Below are positions 25,836 to 33,034 of a stretch of 64,000 nt of DNA, piece by piece. The DNA is from Halopseudomonas sp002296055 (GTDB taxonomy: Bacteria; Pseudomonadota; Gammaproteobacteria; Pseudomonadales; Pseudomonadaceae): assembly GCF_050876985.1 (NCBI RefSeq), contig NZ_JBPAPP010000001.1; one strand, 5' to 3'. Made by a program: the position numbers and the translations under genes. A model generated the notes under the pieces. That model was not told the DNA's origin. It saw only the letters and a list, made by a program, of their open reading frames with translations, and made no database searches. How positions within the stretch are numbered: position 1 is the first letter of the stretch; every line of letters begins with the position of its first letter.

Positions 25836-25858
25836 GTTACTTTCATTATGATAGTAAC
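25836..25858 (+). promoter_or_regulatory. 23-bp palindromic operator between hxlR-like and fabF-like genes
   Basis: GTTACT (25836-25841) mirrors AGTAAC (25853-25858), and the inner TCAT/ATGA also mirror; 20 of 23 positions are symmetric. It lies midway between the two divergent starts and is the probable HxlR binding site controlling both. Confidence 0.7.
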
Positions 25859-25904
25859 GTCCATCTGCTGTTGGACTTTCCCGAAACGAAGGAGCAGGAC
25901 TCTG

Positions 25905-27173
25905 ATGAACAAGCGCATTGTGGTCACAGGAATGGGCGCGGTCTCGCCGCTCGGCACCGGGGTTGAAGCGGTTTGGCAGCGTCTTACCGCGGGCCAATCG
26001 GGCATTCGTACCTTGCCGGAAGAGCTGATCGGTGATCTGGCCGTTCGCATTGGTGGGCAGGTACAGAGCACTGAGCAGGACTCGGAAGCCGGATTCGACC
26101 CTGACCGCTACCTGCCCGCCAAAGAGCAGCGCAAGATGGACCGCTTTATCCTGTTTGCCATCGCTGCCGCGCAAGAAGCGCTGACTCAGGCCGGTTGGGC
26201 ACCGCAGCACACTGAAGGTCAGGAGCGTACCGCAACAATCATCGCCTCCGGCACCGGCGGCTTTCCGGCGATGGTCGAGGCGGTGCGGACTACCGATAGC
26301 AGAGGCCCGCGTCGACTGTCGCCGTTCACCATTCCGGCCTTTCTCTGCAACATGGCGGCTGGGCATATTTCCATCCTGCATGGTTTTAAAGGCCCCCTCG
26401 GGTCGCCGGTTACTGCCTGTGCCGCCGGTGTTCAAGCCATTGGCGATGCGGCACGGATGATCCGCGCTGGCGAAGCAGATATCGCCATTGCTGGTGGCGC
26501 CGAGGCTTGCATTCACCGCGTCAGCCTGGGTGGCTTCGCCGCTGCGCGGGCCTTGTCAGGCAGTCACAGCGATGCGCCGGAAAAAGCCTCCCGGCCCTTC
26601 GATCAGGCGCGTGATGGCTTTGTCATGGGCGAGGGGGCGGGCCTACTGGTGATTGAGTCGCTGGACCACGCTTTGGCTCGTGGCGCGACGCCTATCGCGG
26701 AACTGGTGGGCTACGGCACTAGCGCCGACGCCTATCACATGACCGCCGGGCCGGAAGACGGCAGCGGGGCACGCCGAGCAATGGAACAAGCGCTCAAGCA
26801 GGCGGGCGTTACCCCGGAGCAGGTGCAATACCTGAACGCACACGCCACCTCCACTCCGGTCGGTGATCTGGGCGAGCTGGCGGCAATCAAGGCGCTGTTT
26901 GGCGACGGCAAAGGCCCGGCGATCAGCTCAACCAAATCCGCAACCGGGCATTTGCTGGGCGCCGCAGGCGGGATTGAGGCGGTGTTTACCGTGCTGTCAC
27001 TGCGCGACCAACTGGCGCCGGCGACGCTGAATCTGGACAACCCCGATGAGGCTGCAGCCGGGCTGGACCTGGTGCGCGGTAACGCACGGCCTATGCCAAT
27101 GGAATACGCACTGTCGAACGGCTTTGGTTTTGGCGGGGTGAACGCCAGCGTGTTGTTCAAACGCTGGCATTAA
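25905..27173 (+). CDS. Beta-ketoacyl-ACP synthase II (FabF-like)
   Basis: A 422-residue thiolase-fold condensing enzyme with the catalytic triad Cys172 (VTACAAGVQ), His313 (NAHATSTPVGD) and His349 (STKSATGHLLGAAG), and the FabF ending FGFGGVNAS. It condenses malonyl-ACP with acyl-ACP. As a stand-alone copy outside the fab cluster and under an HxlR regulator, it is probably an accessory synthase (a second FabF), not the housekeeping one. ATG 25905 follows AAGGAG. Earlier in-frame ATGs lie in the operator region. Confidence 0.88.
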   Translation: MNKRIVVTGMGAVSPLGTGVEAVWQRLTAGQSGIRTLPEELIGDLAVRIGGQVQSTEQDSEAGFDPDRYLPAKEQRKMDRFILFAIAAAQEALTQAGWAPQHTEGQERTATIIASGTGGFPAMVEAVRTTDSRGPRRLSPFTIPAFLCNMAAGHISILHGFKGPLGSPVTACAAGVQAIGDAARMIRAGEADIAIAGGAEACIHRVSLGGFAAARALSGSHSDAPEKASRPFDQARDGFVMGEGAGLLVIESLDHALARGATPIAELVGYGTSADAYHMTAGPEDGSGARRAMEQALKQAGVTPEQVQYLNAHATSTPVGDLGELAAIKALFGDGKGPAISSTKSATGHLLGAAGGIEAVFTVLSLRDQLAPATLNLDNPDEAAAGLDLVRGNARPMPMEYALSNGFGFGGVNASVLFKRWH

Positions 27174-27226
27174 GGCTACATCGTGGGGTGGTCACCAGGC
27201 GCAAGTGCTCTGCGCCTGCCGCGTGA

Positions 27227-27460
27227 TCAGATTTCACTGTCACCGGGTTCGCCCTTGGTCGGCGCGCGATGGGGGTTGGTGAATATTGCCTCCACCGGTT
27301 GAGAGAACAGGGCGCTGATACGGTAGGCCAGATCCAGGGATGGATCGTGCTTCTCGGTTTCCAGCGCGTTGACGGCCTGGCGTGATACACCGAGGCGCTC
27401 AGCCAGGTCAGCCTGGGTCCAGGCTGCTTCGGCGCGCAGCACGCGCAGTCGGTTCTTCAC
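27227..27460 (-). CDS. Small XRE-family helix-turn-helix regulator
   Basis: A 77-residue protein, essentially one XRE domain: VKNRLRVLRAEAAWTQADLA, then LGVSRQAVNALETEKHDPSL, then LAYRISALFSQPVEAIF. The GTG start at 27460 overlaps the stop of the upstream membrane protein (GTGA), so the two are co-translated. Pairs of a small integral membrane protein and a tiny XRE regulator are common and probably autoregulated. Confidence 0.83.
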   Translation of the reverse strand: MKNRLRVLRAEAAWTQADLAERLGVSRQAVNALETEKHDPSLDLAYRISALFSQPVEAIFTNPHRAPTKGEPGDSEI

Positions 27461-27870
27461 AGTTTGCTCGTCCGTACAAAGGGAGATACCAGGGCGTACG
27501 CGGCCCAGAAGAAGGGATAGATAAGCCAGCCGTCCAGGTGCGGCGCTCCGGCGTAGGCCTCGCCAAAGCCCCACAAGGTCCAGAGCACCATGATGGCCCC
27601 GGCCGCCAGCACGAAGCACTTGGTGACGATTACGCGCACAAACTCGTCGCTGTCGGCCATCAGTCGCAGCGTCGCCCACACTTGGCCAGCTACGGGTATG
27701 GACACAGCAACAGCGATAAGCCAGCCGCCGGGGCCGCCAATCAAGGAGTCGAACAGGCCAACAATGGCCAGCACACTGATCAGCACGTACACCGTCATAA
27801 AGCCGATGGTACGAACAATATAGGTGCGACTGGGTGAGCCCGGGTTTGGCGTTTCAGCAGAATGGATCAT
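27457..27870 (-). CDS. Four-helix membrane protein paired with XRE regulator
   Basis: A 137-residue protein with four predicted transmembrane helices (TIGFMTVYVLISVLAIVGLF; GGWLIAVAVSIPVAGQVWA; CFVLAAGAIMVLWTLWGFG; GWLIYPFFWAAYALVSPFV). I do not recognise a functional family beyond membrane proteins that accompany small XRE regulators. It may sense a membrane signal and sequester or tune its partner. A dyad upstream at 27888-27922 is the likely operator. Confidence 0.7.
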   Translation of the reverse strand: MIHSAETPNPGSPSRTYIVRTIGFMTVYVLISVLAIVGLFDSLIGGPGGWLIAVAVSIPVAGQVWATLRLMADSDEFVRVIVTKCFVLAAGAIMVLWTLWGFGEAYAGAPHLDGWLIYPFFWAAYALVSPFVRTSKL

Positions 27871-27887
27871 GGCATGCTCTCTTTGTC

Positions 27888-27922
27888 AGGTTTACATGAC
27901 TTTATGCGTGTAAAGTAAACCT
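27888..27922 (-). promoter_or_regulatory. Dyad operator upstream of the membrane/XRE pair
   Basis: AGGTTTAC (27888-27895) is the exact inverse of GTAAACCT (27915-27922), 19 nt apart. A third GTAAA half-site (27910-27914) sits directly beside the right arm. It lies 17 nt before the membrane-protein start. Confidence 0.55.
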
Positions 27923-27962
27923 GTCAAATAGTCATGCCATATTTACTGTTCAGCCGGCGCAA

Positions 27963-29057
27963 TCAGTCTGTCGAATCCTCCGCGCTGGCAGACTCATTCG
28001 GCACGGTTGCCGGCGCCGTGGGGTTGAACTCCTCGGCAAAGATTTGCCAGAACGCGATGAATAGCGCGGCAATCAAGGGCCCGATGACAAAACCGTTGAT
28101 ACCAAACAGGGCAAAACCACCCAGGGTTGAGAGCAGTACCAAGTAATCCGGCAGTTTGGTGTCGCGACCGACCAGCAAGGGACGCAAAATGTTATCGACC
28201 AGGCCGATCACCAGCGCGCCAAAGGCGATCAGAATAATGCCTTGGCTCCAGTGCCCGATCGCCAGCAGATAGATGGCCACCGGCCCCCAGATCAGGCTCG
28301 CGCCAACCACCGGGATCAGCGACAGCAGCATCATTACCACACCCCAGAGCAGTGCGCCGGGGATGCCCAGCGCCCAGAAAATCAGGCCGCCCAGACCGCC
28401 CTGTACTGCCGCCACTACCAGGTTGCCCTTGACGGTCGCGCGGGTCACTTCGGCGAATTTGCCGAACAGTTGATACTCGCGCTCATCACCCAGTGGCAGC
28501 GCGCGGACCAGCATCTTGACCAGATCAGGGCCGTCACGCAGCAGGAAGAACGCCAGGTAGATCATCAGCGCGAGGCTGGCAAAGAAGCTGAGTGTGCCCT
28601 GGCCGAGCTGCACGGCGTTCTGCGCGAGGAAGCGGCTGGAGGTCACGGCGGCATCAGTAGCCAGACTTTTGATGCGCTCAAGGTCAATGTTCAAGCGGCT
28701 GAAGACATTTTCAACCACCGGAAAACTATGCCGCAGCTTATCCATGATTGCCGCAGGATCAAGTTTGCCGCTTTGCACTCGTTCATACAGCGCATGCCCC
28801 TCTTGCACAAACGAGGTGATCACGAAAACGGCGGGGAGGATACAGAGCGCCATACACACCGTCAGGGTGGCGAGTGCGGCAAGGTTCTCATGACCGTTCC
28901 AGCGTTTTACCAGCCGCTGATGCAGCGGATGAAACAGTAAGCCGATTACGCAAGCCCAGAAGACCGCACCAAAGAACGGCTTCAAAAGATAAAGAAAAAG
29001 TAGCGTGACGACGATCAGGGACAACAGAAAAGAGCGTTGTTCGAGTTTTGCCTGCAT
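27963..29057 (-). CDS. AI-2E family transporter (PerM/YhhT-like)
   Basis: A 364-residue membrane protein with about eight helices and the family phrases SLIPVVGASLIWGPVAIYLL and DNILRPLLVGRDTKLPDYLVLLS. Family members have been linked to export of autoinducer-2 and to sodium/proton antiport; the function here is not predictable. ATG 29057 follows GGAG. No operon partner. Confidence 0.83.
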   Translation of the reverse strand: MQAKLEQRSFLLSLIVVTLLFLYLLKPFFGAVFWACVIGLLFHPLHQRLVKRWNGHENLAALATLTVCMALCILPAVFVITSFVQEGHALYERVQSGKLDPAAIMDKLRHSFPVVENVFSRLNIDLERIKSLATDAAVTSSRFLAQNAVQLGQGTLSFFASLALMIYLAFFLLRDGPDLVKMLVRALPLGDEREYQLFGKFAEVTRATVKGNLVVAAVQGGLGGLIFWALGIPGALLWGVVMMLLSLIPVVGASLIWGPVAIYLLAIGHWSQGIILIAFGALVIGLVDNILRPLLVGRDTKLPDYLVLLSTLGGFALFGINGFVIGPLIAALFIAFWQIFAEEFNPTAPATVPNESASAEDSTD

Positions 29058-29193
29058 GGACTCCGGCTCCTGCCATGGAAAACCTGATTGGAGCAGAAAA
29101 GCCTGACAGTGATAAAGGGCTGAATAGATTATTCAGTCGCAGTTTTGTTGATTGGCAGGGCAGCACGCCCGGTTATGCGCGCTGCCGCCGATC

Positions 29194-29236
29194 TGGATTA
29201 TGATTGACATCCAATATGGATTATAAATAACATCCA
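29194..29236 (+). promoter_or_regulatory. Duplicated 20-bp operator
   Basis: Two near-identical 20-mers, each TGGATTAT-N6-CATCCA, occupy 29194-29213 and 29217-29236 (start-to-start 23 bp). Each is itself an inverted repeat (TGGAT/ATCCA). They lie 45 nt before the isomerase gene and probably bind the TetR regulator encoded at the end of the cassette. Confidence 0.65.
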
Positions 29237-29280
29237 GAAAGTCGCAGTCATGTCGGCCGCGTCAGCACAGGAGCTATCTC

Positions 29281-29880
29281 ATGTCGCTCAAGTTTGTATT
29301 CGATTACCGCAGTCCCTATGCCTATCTGGCCAATACCCAGCTCAAGAGCCTGCCCGTTACGGCGCAAATGCTGCCGCTCGATATCGTTGCGGTCATGGCC
29401 ATCGTAGGTAATCAGCCTTCACCCAAGTGCCCGCCAAAGGCACGTTACTCCGGGATGGACGCAGGCCGCTGGGCTCGGCGCTATGGCGTGCCCCTGAGCC
29501 CCAACAAGGCGGCGATGGCGGCCATGGGCAGCGGCCAGATCGCCGCCGACCTATTCTCCCGGGCGGCTGTGGCGGCGCAGGACCTTGGCGTATTCGATGC
29601 GTTACACGATGCGCTGTTCAGTGCCTATTGGGGGGAGCCGGTCGACCTGGTCAGCGAGCAAGGCCGAGTGCAGCTATTGCGTAATCAGGGCATCGACGTG
29701 GATGTCTGGGCGCACGCTGAACAAGACGCCGTGCGTGATGCGCTGCGCAGCCGGGTCGAAGCAGCAGCAGAGCAGGGCGTATTTGGAGCGCCCACCTTTT
29801 TTGTTGGCGAGGAAATGTTCTTTGGCAATGATCGACTGGAGTTTGTCCGAGATGCACTGACCCAAGGAGGTGCCCAATGA
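29281..29880 (+). CDS. DsbA-like / 2-hydroxychromene-2-carboxylate isomerase family protein
   Basis: A 199-residue thioredoxin-fold protein of the GST-kappa group: FDYRSPYAYLANTQL at the N-terminus and GVFGAPTFFVGEEMFFGNDR at the C-terminus (cis-proline in GAPTF). There is no CxxC; Ser11 is at the usual glutathione-activating position. Relatives isomerise hydroxychromene carboxylate in naphthalene breakdown or act as glutathione transferases. Its stop overlaps the start of the SDR gene by 4 nt. Confidence 0.82.
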   Translation: MSLKFVFDYRSPYAYLANTQLKSLPVTAQMLPLDIVAVMAIVGNQPSPKCPPKARYSGMDAGRWARRYGVPLSPNKAAMAAMGSGQIAADLFSRAAVAAQDLGVFDALHDALFSAYWGEPVDLVSEQGRVQLLRNQGIDVDVWAHAEQDAVRDALRSRVEAAAEQGVFGAPTFFVGEEMFFGNDRLEFVRDALTQGGAQ

Positions 29881-30578
29881 GCGCGCCTGTTGCGGTGGTG
29901 ACCGGCGTAGGTCCGGGCACCGGTACATCCATCGTCGAGCAACTAGCCGCCGCCGGCTACCGGGTGGCCATGTTGGCCCGCAGCGAAGAGCGATTGGGCG
30001 CCTTGGCAGCACGTGTGACCGGGGTGCACGCTTACCCGGTGGATGTAACAGATACGGCGGCGCTGACCGCCACCTGCGAACGCATCGAGCGAGAGTTGGG
30101 TAGCCCTGAGGTTCTGGTACACAACGCGGTTGGCGGCGCTTTCGGTACCTTTCTGGATGTCGATCCAGCGGTACTGGAAGCTAACTTTCAGGTCAATGTA
30201 ATGGCCTTGATGCATCTGGCTCGCCGCTTTGCCCCGGCGATGGTGGCTGCCGGCAAGGGTAGCATTGTGGTTACCGGCAACACCTCGGCGCAACGCGGCA
30301 AGGCGCACTTTGCCGGCTTTGCCCCCACCAAGGCTGCGCAGCGCATACTCGCTGAGTCCATCGCCCGTGAGCTTAGCCCCAAGGGCGTGCACGTGGCGTA
30401 TCTGGTGATTGATGCCGTTATTGATGTGCCCTGGGCCCGTAAGCTGCACGCGGACAAGCCGGATGACTTCTTCATTCAGCCTGATGCGATAGCGGGTGAG
30501 GTGCTGCATCTGATTCATCAGCCGCGCAGTGCCTGGAGCTTCCTGGCCGAAATTCGCCCCTTTGGCGAGACCTGGTAG
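29877..30578 (+). CDS. Short-chain dehydrogenase-like protein with altered active site
   Basis: A 233-residue Rossmann protein. The cofactor motif is TGVGPGTG near residues 9-16, with the conserved VHNAVGGAFG (NAG-like) and the PKG turn. The active-site Tyr-x3-Lys reads F-A-P-T-K (Phe148, Lys152), so the proton-donating tyrosine is missing. Members of this divergent SDR group may bind ligand without classical redox catalysis. The start overlaps the upstream stop (ATGA). Confidence 0.83.
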   Translation: MSAPVAVVTGVGPGTGTSIVEQLAAAGYRVAMLARSEERLGALAARVTGVHAYPVDVTDTAALTATCERIERELGSPEVLVHNAVGGAFGTFLDVDPAVLEANFQVNVMALMHLARRFAPAMVAAGKGSIVVTGNTSAQRGKAHFAGFAPTKAAQRILAESIARELSPKGVHVAYLVIDAVIDVPWARKLHADKPDDFFIQPDAIAGEVLHLIHQPRSAWSFLAEIRPFGETW

Positions 30579-30640
30579 GGCTTGTTGACAGGGACGTCAG
30601 CTCTTACTCTTGCGTCTTTCACGCGTATCGAGGAGCAACG

Positions 30641-31207
30641 ATGGGTCATTCACGTGTCAGCAAGCAGCAGAGCCATGAGCAAATAGTCTCTACCGCTGCC
30701 CGTTGCTTTCGCGAGCGCGGGGTGGATGGCATCAGTATTGCCAACCTGATGAAAGAGGCTGGTCTTACGCACGGTGGTTTCTACAAGCACTTTGAATCAC
30801 GCGATGACCTGGTCGCCGAAGCGCTGGACCATGCACTGCAAAGCTCAAGTAAGCGCTACGCAGCGATGGCGCCGCTGACATTGGACGCGTTCATCGACAA
30901 CTATCTAAGTGCCGAACATCGGGACAGCCCCGGTGACGGCTGCGCCATGGCAGCGCTGGTCAACGACGTTGGCCGTGGCCGCGAAGACAGCCGTGCGCTG
31001 TACAGCGCACAGTTCAATCGTTCGCTGGCACGTATCAGCGCGATGCTGGAAGCGGAGAACGGCGATGCAGCTGGCGAGAAGGCTGCGCTGCTGCTGAGCA
31101 CGCTGGTCGGCGCGCTTGGCATCGCCCGCGCGCTGGACGATGAAGCTCAATCCAATGCCCTGCTGGCAACCGTCCGCAAGCAACTACTGAGCGCGGTGAA
31201 AAACTGA
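30641..31207 (+). CDS. TetR/AcrR-family regulator
   Basis: A 188-residue regulator with an N-terminal helix-turn-helix (IVSTAARCFRERGVDGISIANLMKEAGLTHGGFYKHFESRDDL, seen as consecutive segments) and an all-helical ligand domain. The close match of GLTHGGFYKHF places it in the subgroup that controls small SDR/isomerase cassettes. ATG 30641 follows GGAG. It likely binds the duplicated operator at 29194-29236. Confidence 0.87.
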   Translation: MGHSRVSKQQSHEQIVSTAARCFRERGVDGISIANLMKEAGLTHGGFYKHFESRDDLVAEALDHALQSSSKRYAAMAPLTLDAFIDNYLSAEHRDSPGDGCAMAALVNDVGRGREDSRALYSAQFNRSLARISAMLEAENGDAAGEKAALLLSTLVGALGIARALDDEAQSNALLATVRKQLLSAVKN

Positions 31208-31215
31208 CGCCCTGC

Positions 31216-32001
31216 CTACCGAGAGCGCCGGTACTCATCTGGCGTCATGCCCATCAGTTTTCTGAACATCGCAATGAAGGCGGAAGCGCTGGCGTAGCCC
31301 AGATCCAGCGCAATGCTTTCAACCTTGTCACCGGACTCCAGCCGCTGCATAGCCTGAACGGCCCGCAGTCGCTGACGCCACTGCGCAAGGCTCATACCCA
31401 GCAGCATGTTGGCGCGGCGCGCCAAGGTACGCTCGGTGGTATGGAAACGTCGCGCCAGGTCAGCGATCGGCTGGTTGTCTCCGGGGTGGGCAGTCAGGTA
31501 GTCGAGCACTGGTTGCAGCAACGCATCGGTAGTACCTGGCAGGTAGCTGCCAGCGCAGGGTGCGGTGTGCAGCTGGTCTAGCACCACGTGCAGCAGCCGC
31601 GCGTCAGCGGCCGAGTAAGGTGTTGCAAACGCCCGGGTGCGCAAGTGCTCAAGCAGGCTGCGCGTCAGCGCGCTGACCTCCAAAGCGCAGGTCGTCTGCG
31701 GCAAGGCAGTGCAAAACCCCGGACTGACGTAGATGGAACAATGGCTGGCGGCTAATCGATTGAGGCCCTGGTGCTCAACTTGCGGAGGCAGCCAGAGCCC
31801 GTATTGCGAGGGCGCCAAGTAATGTCGATCCCCCATGCGAACTTCCATCACGCCCCGGTAGGAGTACACAAACTCGCCCCAGGCATGGGCATGCACCGGG
31901 TACTGGGAGTCCGCCGGCATGTCGGCCGAGCGGAAGTAGATGACCTCGGGCAAGGTATCGGTAAAGGGCGAGTTATGCTGGCGGGGCGCTTTGCGGGACA
32001 C
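31216..32001 (-). CDS. AraC-family regulator with N-terminal cupin
   Basis: A 261-residue regulator. The N-terminal cupin (HAHAWGEFVYSYRGVMEV, LAPSQYGLWLPP) is followed by an AraC DNA-binding domain (IADLARRFHTTERTLARRAN; DLGYASASAFIAMFRKLMG). It faces an EamA transporter gene about 98 bp away, the most likely target. It converges with the TetR gene, with 8 nt between the stops. Confidence 0.86.
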   Translation of the reverse strand: MSRKAPRQHNSPFTDTLPEVIYFRSADMPADSQYPVHAHAWGEFVYSYRGVMEVRMGDRHYLAPSQYGLWLPPQVEHQGLNRLAASHCSIYVSPGFCTALPQTTCALEVSALTRSLLEHLRTRAFATPYSAADARLLHVVLDQLHTAPCAGSYLPGTTDALLQPVLDYLTAHPGDNQPIADLARRFHTTERTLARRANMLLGMSLAQWRQRLRAVQAMQRLESGDKVESIALDLGYASASAFIAMFRKLMGMTPDEYRRSR

Positions 32002-32099
32002 GGGCTGTCCTGTTTGCTGAATAGATTGGCAAGTTTACGCTATATGCGTCAAACCAGACAGGCGGACAATGGCCCCTCATTGCCGAATCAGGAGCCCCC

Positions 32100-33029
32100 A
32101 TGCAAGCAAGAAAAGCACCCGATACCCAAGCGGTTGGCTTGATGCTGCTGTTCTGCCTGGTTTTGGGCGGACAGCAGGTACTGCTCAAAGCTGCGGCCGA
32201 CGATGTGGCTCCGGTGCTGCAAATTGCCATTCGCTCAGGCATTGGAGCCTTTTTGGTGTGGCTCTACATGCGAGTGCAGGGTGAAAGGCCCGAGCGCGCC
32301 AGCGGGAACTGGAAGCCGGGGCTGTGGGTGGGACTATTGTTTGCGGCCGAGTACCTGTTTCTAGGCGAAGCGCTGCGTTTTACCTCAGCCTCACGCGCTG
32401 TGGTGTTTCTCTATACAGCCCCTATATTTGCCGCTGTTTTGCTGCATTTCATGCTACCAAGTGAACGCATGAACCGCGTGCAATGCCTCGGCACCGCGCT
32501 GGCCTTTGGTGGTACTGCGCTGGCTTTTCTGGGTAATGGCGAGCAGAGCGGGGCGGGGGATAAGGCGCTACTTGGCGATACCCTTGCGCTGTTAGCCGGT
32601 GCCGCCTGGGGCGCGACAACCGTGGTTATTCGCGGCACTCGCCTGGGTGATATTTCGCCGCGTGAAACGCTGTTGTACCAACTGCTGATGGCCTTCGTGG
32701 TGCTGTCTATCGCCTCGGTGGTGCTGGGGCAGACGCACTTTGTAGCCAGCACCATCGCCCTCGGAAGCCTGGCCTTTCAGAGCGTGGTGGTCGCTTTTGC
32801 GGCGTTTCTGATCTGGTTCTGGTTGTTGCGTCACTATCAGGCTGCACCTATCGGCATCCTGTCATTCATGACACCGGTGTTTGGCGTGCTGCTGGGCGCC
32901 TGGCTGTTGCACGAGCCACTGGAGCCGCGCTTTGTGACTGGCAGCCTGCTGGTGCTGACCGGTGTGTTGCTGGTCAGCGCTCAAGGGATGTTGCGCTCGC
33001 TGGTGCGGCGCGTGCGCCGCACCCTGTAG
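32100..33029 (+). CDS. EamA/DMT-family transporter
   Basis: A 309-residue ten-helix exporter of the drug/metabolite superfamily with two EamA repeats (GLMLLFCLVLGGQQVLLKAA; GDTLALLAGAAWGATTVVIR) and the closing GSLLVLTGVLLVSAQG. Probably controlled by the divergent AraC/cupin regulator. The 3' end holds a perfect 9-bp hairpin (33002-33023) just before the stop, facing the convergent chemoreceptor gene. Confidence 0.85.
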   Translation: MQARKAPDTQAVGLMLLFCLVLGGQQVLLKAAADDVAPVLQIAIRSGIGAFLVWLYMRVQGERPERASGNWKPGLWVGLLFAAEYLFLGEALRFTSASRAVVFLYTAPIFAAVLLHFMLPSERMNRVQCLGTALAFGGTALAFLGNGEQSGAGDKALLGDTLALLAGAAWGATTVVIRGTRLGDISPRETLLYQLLMAFVVLSIASVVLGQTHFVASTIALGSLAFQSVVVAFAAFLIWFWLLRHYQAAPIGILSFMTPVFGVLLGAWLLHEPLEPRFVTGSLLVLTGVLLVSAQGMLRSLVRRVRRTL

Positions 33030-33034
33030 ATTTA

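Noticed and set aside
33002..33023. Perfect 9-bp hairpin at the end of the EamA gene as a bidirectional terminator
   Set aside because: It lies inside coding sequence and has no T-run on either strand.
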